A stretch of DNA of 64,000 nucleotides from Diospyros lotus (lineage: Eukaryota > Streptophyta > Magnoliopsida > Ericales > Ebenaceae), in the NCBI RefSeq assembly GCF_014633365.1, contig NC_068349.1:15700753-15764752 (forward strand), in the 5' to 3' direction. A program made the translations under genes and the position numbers. Under the pieces are notes generated by a model. It was not told the DNA's origin and did no database searches. It was given only the letters and a program-made list of their open reading frames with translations. Position 1 is the first letter of the stretch. Each line of letters starts with the position of its first letter. This document shows positions 56,576-64,000 of this stretch, piece by piece.

Positions 56576-57160
56576 AGTGAAAAAAAGGTGAATTTATTTC
56601 ATTTACTAGTTATTTTTTATTGTTAAGACTTTAACATTTTCATATTAATTTATTTTTTATATTCATAATTTTGTTAGATGGAGTTGGCTCATTCATTTCA
56701 GATAGATATGCATCAATTTACAAAGAAGATATTAATATTGTTGATGAAGGTATTAACTTTCGTAGCTAAATTTTTTTAGCTTAAATTACAATTTAATTAT
56801 GCAAATATTAATTTATTGATCTTAACAATTGTAGGTTTGGAAATGTGATTTTATATCTAAGAAGTTTTGTAACTTTATGTAAGAATAAGGTAACTTTATT
56901 AGAATTTATCTTTGTTTGTTGTGAAATTATCAAAAAAATTTATGAGTGCTATTTGTCTTTGTTTGTTGGTATGAATTAAACTAAAAAAATCATGGTTAAA
57001 CAAAAACCGAACAGAAACCGAATGGTTTGGTTATGGTTTTAAATTTTTAAAACCAAATGGGTAATAGTTTGATTTTGGTTTTAAGAGTTTAAGTTTGGTT
57101 TAGTTATGGTTTTGGCAAAAATCGAAACCAAACTGAACCATTGCCAACCCTAAATGTTAT

Positions 57161-58123
57161 TTTAACTCAAAATTTTAAGGGTTTTTTCAAGAAATTAATA
57201 ATACTCACTTTTATTTTTAAAAAATTACAAAACATTTTTTACAAAATTACAACTACCGTGCTTACAAAATTACAAAATTATAGTTAATATTTATACTTAA
57301 GTTAAATTTTAGGGATGGTAGTAATACTAACTACTGTGCAGGGAATTGGTTAATATTTCATAAATCCATTTTGCTTTTTGGATAAGAGATATTATTTTCA
57401 GTTTCAAAATAATTTTATTGATTAATAAAACGTTAAAAATTAAAAACGATGCATTAATATTCAATCAATAAAATTATTTTAAAATTAAAAATAATATTTA
57501 TTATCTAAAAATAAAATACATTTATTAAATTTTAATCATTATTCTACAATAAATAATTAATATTAATTAATAAATAATAACAAACATGACATAAATTCAT
57601 ATGTTATTAGTTTGTTAATCATATTATATTGTGTCTGTATTTGATTAATGAATATATAACATAATATCTTCAATAGTGCCATCTTGTGTTTGTAAATATC
57701 CGAGTTGAATTGAAAGGGATGGAAAAGAATCATCATAATTTTATGAAACGCCTCTGCCGAACGGCCATTGAAAATGCTTGGGGAATAGAGTTAAAGAAAA
57801 AGACAACCCTTGTTAATAAAAATGGATTTTTAAAGGGGTTGAAAGAAACGACATTGATTGTGATTTGTATCGACTACCCTCCAAAATATCAAGTTGCCAA
57901 TTTAGACTTTTGATTAATTATTAATTAATTATTTCGGAATTCACTTATTTAAAAGATCCTCCTATCCCAAGGATCGGACGTCTTGGGACTCGTAGATTAT
58001 CCTCTTTCAATTAAACATAATAAAATAACAATCAATACTTTAATTTAAGATTAGTTCACGATCATACATACTTTCACCCAATATATATATATATAATTAC
58101 TTTGTTGTTCATTAATTGAAGCC
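57161..58123 (+). promoter_or_regulatory. intergenic DNA and P450 upstream region
   Basis: Very AT-rich, with no supported gene (a 75-codon ORF at 57686-57913 has no recognisable features). An ATATATATATATATAATTAC tract at 58082-58100 lies ~25-40 bp before the P450 start codon. It is too close to be a simple TATA box for a normal leader, so the transcription start is open. Confidence 0.4.
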
Positions 58124-61100
58124 ATGGCTGAAACATATCTTCTTCTTCCTCTTCCAATCCTCCTCTTCCCTCTCCTCCTGCTCTTTCTCAAGCATTTCAA
58201 AGCTTCATTTCTCTCAAACAAGCCTCAACTTCCACCAGGCCCAAAGCCATGGCCAATTCTTGGCAACATTCTCCATATGGGCAAAACCCCCCACGTAACT
58301 CTAGCCAGGTTTGCTCAAACCTATGGCCCCCTCATCTCACTAAGACTGGGAACTCAAGTTTTGATCGTCGGCTCGTCACCCGTCGTTGCTGCCGAAATTC
58401 TCAAGACCCACGATCGCATCATGTCTGCTCGATACGTTCCTCATGCGGCGCCATTTAAGAGTCCAGAACGCAACTACTTGTCGCTTGGGTTAGCTGCTGA
58501 ATGCAACGACGCATGGAAGCATCTCCGCACGATATGCCGAACCGAGCTTTTCTCGGCAAAGGCATTGCAGTCCCAGGCATGTTCGACAGAGAAGAAAGTG
58601 ATGGAAATGGTGGAGTATTTGAATTCGAAGGAGGGCATGGTGGTGAAGCTTGGTGAAGTGGTTTTTGCTACTGTGTTTAATATGTTGAGCAATGTTTTGC
58701 TGTCCAGAGATCTTATGAGATTGGCGGAAGGGTGCATGGACGGAGGGATGAAAGGTGTAATCAGAGAACTGATGGAAGTGGTTTCTGCTCCAAATTTATC
58801 CGATTTTTATCCCATTTTCGGGCCACTAGATCTTCAGGGTTTGAATAAGAAATGGATGAAGCTGTTGAAGAAACTTCATACTATTTGGGAGCCGATCATT
58901 CAAGAGAGAAGAGAAAGGAAACAAGGCCAAGGAGATTTTTTGGATGCTCTAATTGACGACGGATTTTCCGATGACCAAATCAACCAATTACTTGTGGTTT
59001 GGGCTCTCTCTCTCTCTCTCTCACTTACTAAAAGTTTGACTCTTCTAGGGTAAACAACATTTCAGTAAAAAAAATAAAAAAAAATAACCAAATCAAATCA
59101 ACCGAAATTGTAAGTTCGATTCGGTTCAAACTGTATATCAGTTCAGTTTGGTTTCTAAGTTTTACAATTTCAATTATTTTTGTAGTACTATTTGCTTAAC
59201 ACAAGACAAACATCCACACAAAATCAAAGAAATAAAATCAAAAGCAAAAGCTAAAGAACAGAAACGTAAACACCAACTCGCACATATCTTACCTTATGAA
59301 GGATTATCCTATTCATCCTCTCAGTAATGACATTTTGCTGAGAGGTGTCACTACATGTTTTATGCCTTTCTATGCCCATTTGTTTACTACAGTTTGAAAA
59401 CTCACTACTACAAAATTCAAAGCCATTATTAGTTCTTAAATACTTTATCCTTTTACCTGTTTGATATCCAACTAGGGTCTTCTATTCCTTAAACTTCTCA
59501 AAAGCTTCACTCTTATGTTTTAGGAAATAAACCTACACTTTTCTAGAAAAGTCAACTATAAAAGAGAAAAAGTATTGTGCACTAGACTAGGGGTAGGGCA
59601 CATTAGGTGAGCCCCACAAGTTAGATTGAATGTACTCTAGAATACTTTGGTATGGTGCCTAGCAATATTAAACTTCAGCCTATGGGACTTTCCTGAGGCA
59701 CAAAATTCACAAAAGTCTAGGGTCCTAACTTTCATAGGATCTAGGAACCCTTGTTTGCATAATTCTTGAAGACCTCTTAACCCTATGTGGTCTAATCTCC
59801 TATGCCACAAAACTGTCTCATCATTTTCCATAAATGTGATTGCAACATCTCTAGATATGGCCTCACCTTATAAGATCGATATAGAAGACTTAATTACCCA
59901 TAGATCCCTTAATTCCCCTTAGAATATCATTTTTAGATTTATATGAGCTCCCATTTTGGTCAAGCATACCTAATGAAATTAGGTTTCTCCTAAAGCCAGG
60001 AACTAACCTTACATTATCAATGATTCTATGTTATTGAACCTATACCTATAATTCTACAAGATTGATCACCTCCATAAGCATGTTAGGTTTAAAATTTTGA
60101 AGCAACCCAAATCATCTAATCATATGAAAGGTACAACCCAAATCCGTGATCCACTATCACTCCGGCTTAGCTTTAAGATGGTTAAGTCTTCCCCATTTTC
60201 ATAACCATCTAAGAAGTTTGCTATATCTACATTTTCTTTGTCGTTATCAAAACCTTTCCTTTTATTAGGACAATGCTTCCTAAGGTGACCTTTCTTTTTG
60301 CAAAGCCAATAGATTATAGTTCTTGAGTTCCCCTTATTCCTAGACTGAGACTTAGAATGGTATTTACCCTTTGATTGACTCTTCTTATCAAGTCTACCTC
60401 TAACTTGTAGGCCTTCTGCTAGGGTATTTTTCTTTTCTTTCATAATTTCAAAATCCCTAAATATACTAACACATCTTCTAGGGTAAGGGTTTATCTACCA
60501 TATTTTATGGCAGTCTTTAAGTCTTTATGAGACTTAGGTTGGGAATTCAAGAGGAGTATAACTTGATTCTTATATGAAATTTTCTCATCTATGTTTGCTA
60601 GGGCTATGGTTACAACCTTAAAATCATCAAGATTTTTCTCTAAAGAATTAGCAGGGTTCATCTTAAAATCAAATAATTGCTCTTTCAAATAAATCTTGTT
60701 GGACAATGATTTGGTCACATACAGAGACTCTAATTTTAACCATACCTTGGCTACAGTACCATCGTCATTTACCTATTTGAGTATGTTGTCTAACAGGTTT
60801 AAAATGAGTAGGCTATAAGCCAACTCTTGCATATCCTACTTCTCTTGAAGGGATATAACCTCCAGTTTATCCTTCTATTCCTTTTTTTGTCTTCTCTTCT
60901 ACATGTGCTTTTGTGCATTTATGTTGCAAGAAGATTACCCTCATCTTTTTCTACCATAGGTTAAAATCACTATGGCCATCAAATTTTTCGATCTCCAACT
61001 TCAAAGATCCCATTTACCTTTACAATTCTTGGCCCTTCTTGGATCGGATATTCTGTCTCCTTCGATCTTAAAGCCAACACTGGCTCTGATACCACTTGTA

Positions 61101-63243
61101 GTACCTATTTTCTTAACACAAGACAAACACCCGCACATAATCGAAGAAACAAAACCAAAAGCAAAAGCCAAAGAACAAAAACATAAACACCAACTCACGC
61201 ACACAAAGAGGCAATAATACTTCTGTGTTCGAACCCATAAATAGGTCCTACTCAAAGTAGGAGTGTTCAACCCTTACTTAATCCACTAAATCGAAGAACA
61301 GGGGATTACAGAGAAAAATCTAAGAAAATGAAAGAACTGACACTATCAATGTCGATGATAAACCAGAGTACATGATCAATAATCCCGACTGATCCCACTC
61401 TCAACAATCATCTCACTCTCTCCCTAATAGCCCAGAACATAATCGAGGAAATGGTGATACAAAGGGTTAGGGTTTTCTCTCTAGGGTTTCCTCTTGGTGA
61501 AAGTTGCGAATACAACCCTTGCACTTCTCATTTTGCTTTATATATGCAAAGAATACACGACAAAAACATATCAACAGACATAACTAAAAGAGGCCCAATT
61601 TGATTGCCACTTGTCAATCATTAAGCCAGTGACCAAAGAAATACAAATACATGTATAAAATATTCAAATCTAAAATCAACCAATCTTGATTCAAGGTGGA
61701 ATTTGTTACATTTTGATTCAAATTAGTTGATTTTATTTAAATATTTTATATATGTATTTACATTTCTTTGGTCACTGGCTTGTTGATCAGGAAGTGGTAA
61801 TCAGATTGGGTCTCTTTCAGTTGTGTTTGTTGATCTGTTTCAGTCATGTATTCTTCGCATATATAAAGCAAAATGACAAAAGCAAGGGTTGTATTTGCAA
61901 CTTTTACCAAGAGGAAACCCTAGAGAGAAAACCCTAACCCTTTGTATTGTCTTTTCCCTTAATTATGTTCTGGGTAGTTTGATAGAGAGAGTGAAATGAT
62001 TGTTGAGAGTGAGATCGCTCGAGATTATTGAGCATGCACTCTAGTTTATCATCGGTATCAGTACTATAAGTTCTTTCATTTTCTTTGGGTTTTTCTCTAT
62101 AATCCTTTGTTCTTAGATCTAGTAGATTGACAAGGGGTTGAACTCTTTTCGGGAGTAGGACCTATTTACAGGTCTAAACATGTAAATGTTGTTGCCTCTT
62201 TATGTGCATGAGTTGGTGTTTACGTTTTTGTTTTTTGGCTTTTGCTTTTGGTTTTGTTTCTTTGATTTTGTGTGGGTGTTTGTGTTGTGTTAAGCAAACA
62301 TGTACTACAATTTTAATTTGATTCGATCTCTTTATTGAAAAAAACCAAAATAACCAAGAAATGCAAAAAATGTTATTTTTGCATTTTGTTATTTTGATTT
62401 TTCAGTTTTTTTCAATTTTTTCAGTCTATTCAGTTTTCTATTTTTTTTTTTTAATTTTTCTGTTTGTTCGGTTCGAAAATCTATTCAATTAGTTCAATTT
62501 GGTTTTCTTATACAAGTTCAATCTAAAATGATCTTTTATGTCTCTTTGCAGCTTTGCCAGGAGTTTCCGATCTGTTGTTAACAACTGAGTTGGGTTTTTT
62601 AGTTTTATCTTACTGTCTATTAATATGTATCGTGTAGGAGTTATTCGGTGCTGGCACAGACACCACTACCTCAACAATTGAGTGGGCAATTGCAGAACTA
62701 ATAAAAAATCCAGACTCCATGAAGAAAGTTCGTGAAGAACTTGCTAGAGAATTGGGTAAAGAATTGCCAAAAGAATCAAATCTGCCTAAGCTACCATACC
62801 TTCAAGCCTGCGTGAAAGAGACCTTAAGGTTGCACCCTTCCGCACCATTGTTGCTTCCACGTCGTGCACTTGAGACTTGCCAGGTGATGAACTATACCAT
62901 TCCTAAAGATGCCCAAATAATTGTAAATGCTTGGGCAATTGGACGAGATCCCATCAGTTGGAAAGATCCACTACAATTTAAGCCAGATAGGTTCCTCAAC
63001 TCTACTATGGATTATAGAGGAAACGATTATGAGCTCGTACCCTTTGGTGCAGGAAGAAGAATTTGTCCCGGCCTGCCAATGGCTGCCAAGGTTGTGCCTT
63101 TGGTTGTTTCTTCACTAATCCATTCCTTTGATTGGCATCTTCCACTAGGAAATAATCCTTTCGAACTAGACATGAATGAGAAGTTTGGTATAACATTGCA
63201 GAAGGAACAACCTTTATTGCTCATTCCTACAACTAAAAAGTAA
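58124..63243 (+). CDS. cytochrome P450 monooxygenase (CYP71 clan, CYP76/CYP80-like)
   Basis: Two exons, 58124-58996 and 62638-63243, split by a 3,641-bp GT-AG intron (TTGTG|GTTTGG ... GTGTAG|GAG). The joined frame gives 492 aa, the family's normal length. In order: an N-terminal membrane anchor rich in L/P/F (~1-30); the proline hinge PPGPKPWP (~40); C-helix WKHLR; I-helix FGAGTDTTT just after the splice; K-helix ExxR as ETLR; PDRF; and the haem loop FGAGRRICPG with the ligand cysteine. It would be an ER-bound haem enzyme using O2 and electrons from P450 reductase. The substrate cannot be read. ELFSAKALQSQ, KKVMEMVEYL and VFATVFNMLSN suggest the CYP76/CYP80 group, which includes alkaloid and terpenoid hydroxylases. 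No stop or frameshift is seen in either exon, so the gene looks intact despite the TE-filled intron. Confidence 0.92.
59041..59175. other. intron sequence left of the copia insertion
   Basis: A/T-rich, with TTCGATTCGGTTC and CAGTTCAGTTTGG phrases. Similar phrases (TGTTCGGTTCG, AGTTCAATTTGG) lie on the right side at 62463-62510. An older insert or MITE might surround the copia, but no ends were found. Confidence 0.35.
59181..59286 (-). repeat. 3' LTR fragment of element F
   Basis: TGTAGTACTATTTGCTTAAC and the following AAAGCAAAAGCTAAAG match the 5' LTR at 61097-61200. Similarity stops at CCAACTCGCAC, after which integrase sequence begins. Most of the LTR and the end of pol were deleted. Confidence 0.8.
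59290..60970 (-). pseudogene. copia gag and integrase pseudogene of element F
   Basis: Minus strand, from right to left: gag (60720-60490: LKEQLFDFKMN, LDDFKVVTIALANIDE), then a zinc-knuckle region (~60310) with WLCKKKGHLRKHC, where the first cysteine of the CCHC motif appears as tyrosine; gag-pre-integrase LWHRRLDHIGLRGLQEL and CEFCASGK (59815-59680); and an integrase piece with QQNVITERMNR (~59330). Stops separate all of them. RT and RNase H are missing. Confidence 0.8.
61082..61094 (-). other. primer-binding site of element F
   Basis: The minus strand reads TGGTATCAGAGCC, two bases inside the LTR end (initiator-Met tRNA type). Confidence 0.88.
61097..61710 (-). repeat. 5' LTR of element F (minus orientation)
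   Basis: On the minus strand it runs from TGTAACAAATTCC to GGTACTACA, with GCATATATAAAGC as TATA box (near 61540). It is an inverted match of 61704-62309 along nearly its whole length. Confidence 0.82.
61704..62309 (+). repeat. second LTR of the element F family (plus orientation)
   Basis: It runs from TGTTACATTTTGATTC to CATGTACTACA, with GCATATATAAAGC (~61858), GGAAACCCTAGAGAGAAAAC (~61910) and TTGTGTTAAGCAAAC near the end. It shares TGTTACA with the start of the minus LTR, so the two abut with essentially no spacer. It has no adjacent PBS or coding sequence, so it behaves like a solo LTR. Confidence 0.82.
62315..62637. other. right part of the P450 intron
   Basis: It contains T-rich tracts and the intron 3' end (TTAGTTTTATCTTACTG...CGTGTAG). 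No other feature is visible. Confidence 0.55.
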
Positions 63244-63772
63244 GCAATGAGGTGCCAGCTTTTCCTTTATATGTTGTGTTTTAATTATATGTTTCTCTTT
63301 CTAGCCATCCTTAGGATGTGTTTTGTTATTGAGAAACAAAAGTAAAATGTCGTTTATGATGTTCATTTGGGTTATATTTGTATATATATGAAACTTATTG
63401 GCTTGCTATCTACATTTGATCTATATATTGATGCTTGATGATCAATGTAAAGTATATGGACATATTTTGTTGGAAATTGAAGGAATTGAAGGTGGAATAG
63501 TAACAAAATGATGATGATAAAAATAATTAAGCTTCAGGCGTGATGTCGCTGTCCTAAAGGTAGATTCCGTCACACACAATAATGATTATATCAAATTAAA
63601 GCGATTACCCTCAGGATACAACAAGTTCTTCTTGTAATACTAGCTATAGAGTAATAGTAATACTATGTGGCAAGAACAACAAATAAATAAAACCCAACAA
63701 ATGTTTATACAAAAGAGAAGGCAAGAAGGTGATAGAGAGAGAATGGTTGTGTATTGAAGATTATGTCCTAGA
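63244..63772 (+). other. P450 3' flank
   Basis: It probably contains the 3' UTR (AT-rich, ~63244-63400). I could not choose a polyadenylation site. The block 63520-63650 is GC-richer (GGCGTGATGTCGCTGTCC) with no ORF I recognise. Confidence 0.45.
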
Positions 63773-64000
63773 TGTAACGTCCCGTTTTTTGGAGCATTAA
63801 ATAGCTTAGGAATTTCAAGAATATTTTTTTTTTTCATAAAATCATTTCCCGACAATCCCGTTATATCTCCTCAACATACCAAAATAAAAATCAATAAACT
63901 AAGACAGGTAATCATCATAAATGCGAAGCAATAATCAAAACCTGATATGATACATAATTAAATTCACTTAATCATATCATAAGAATCTGTACCATCATGT
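63773..64000 (+). mobile_element. start of an LTR, cut by the window end
   Basis: TGTAACGTCCCGTTTTTTGG is the style of start seen in Tekay/Del-like LTRs (compare TGTAACACC at 39771). The sequence runs off the window, so the length, partner and duplication cannot be seen. Confidence 0.35.

Larger units (their letters stand above)
53493..57152 (+). mobile_element. full-length hAT transposon (Ac/Tag-like), transposase disrupted
   Basis: 3,660 bp. The ends are TAGGGATGGCAAT (left) and, reverse complemented, TAGGGTTGGCAAT (right), with a perfect 8-bp duplication outside. The subterminal zones (53510-53720 and 57000-57145) hold many AACCGAA/AACCAAA motifs in opposite orientation. Such zones bind transposase in hAT elements. 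The middle encodes a ZBED/hAT transposase with one recognisable intron, now disrupted by stops. It is the only element in the window with all boundary features intact. Confidence 0.92.
59181..62309 (-). mobile_element. deleted Ty1/copia element F with head-to-head LTRs in the P450 intron
   Basis: In plus order: a fragment of the 3' LTR (59181-59286), integrase, gag-pre-integrase and gag remnants (all minus strand), primer-binding site, 5' LTR (minus, 61097-61710), then a second LTR in plus orientation (61704-62309). ATTTT occurs just outside both outer ends (59176-59180 and 62310-62314). RT and RNase H are absent. Coding is broken. Because both outer ends are LTR 3' ends, this is not a normal single insertion. 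Confidence 0.8.

Noticed and set aside
57686..57913. 75-codon ORF upstream of the P450
   Set aside because: No domain, and very AT-rich surroundings; probably chance.
59041..62530. A hAT-like MITE surrounding copia F, based on GGTTCGG phrases on both sides
   Set aside because: I could not find inverted ends or an 8-bp duplication; left as an open remark only.
63520..63660. Possible exon of a neighbouring gene behind the P450
   Set aside because: Slightly higher GC but stops in all frames and no motif.

Overview
This is nuclear DNA of a flowering plant, most likely a dicot; I cannot name the species. The reasons are two spliced genes of plant families (an F-box/PP2 lectin-like gene and a cytochrome P450), AT-rich intergenic DNA, plant-type Ty1/copia and Ty3/gypsy retrotransposons, hAT and CACTA DNA transposons, and a Cassandra-like fragment carrying 5S rRNA sequence. 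I see only two intact host genes. Everything between them is transposable-element (TE) debris, mostly nested.

Layout. 1-3427: intergenic DNA with a copia-like relic and a MITE-like inverted-repeat element. 3428-5047 (minus): a three-exon F-box/PP2-A13-type gene. 5048-9260: AT-rich intergenic DNA ending in a gypsy LTR-like remnant. 9269-14024 (plus): a Ty1/copia element (here E) ruined by stop codons and a 3' deletion. 14025-16636: small repeats and a minus-strand copia LTR relic. 16784-22155 (minus): Tat-type gypsy remnants A and B, with minisatellites inside the LTRs and ~300-bp tandem repeats in the 3' UTR. 22156-25775: an Athila-like 3' end and a Cassandra-like 5S fragment.

25948-52314 is a nest. 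A gag-only Tekay/Del-like gypsy element (D, plus, target-site duplication CACCT) was split in its 3' LTR by a 19.3-kb Tat-type gypsy element (C, minus, duplication ATAAT). C itself received a copia-type solo LTR (ATTAG/GTTAG), a Tekay-like solo LTR (TCTTC) and a CACTA-type element (ATT). C also carries an intron-containing antisense ORF of the Putative gypsy type transposon family, as known for Tat elements.

53493-57152 is a full-length hAT element with both terminal inverted repeats and a perfect 8-bp duplication; its transposase is broken. 58124-63243 (plus) is an intact two-exon cytochrome P450 (492 aa, CYP76/CYP80-like). Its 3.6-kb intron holds a deleted minus-strand copia element and two ~610-bp LTRs abutting head to head. 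The window ends in what looks like the start of another LTR.

The two host genes are unrelated in function. The main interest is the nested TE history, the antisense ORF, the LTR and 3' UTR minisatellites, and the intronic LTR palindrome, which could form a long RNA hairpin whenever the P450 gene is transcribed. All coordinates and motif calls come from reading the sequence; no alignments or searches were run.
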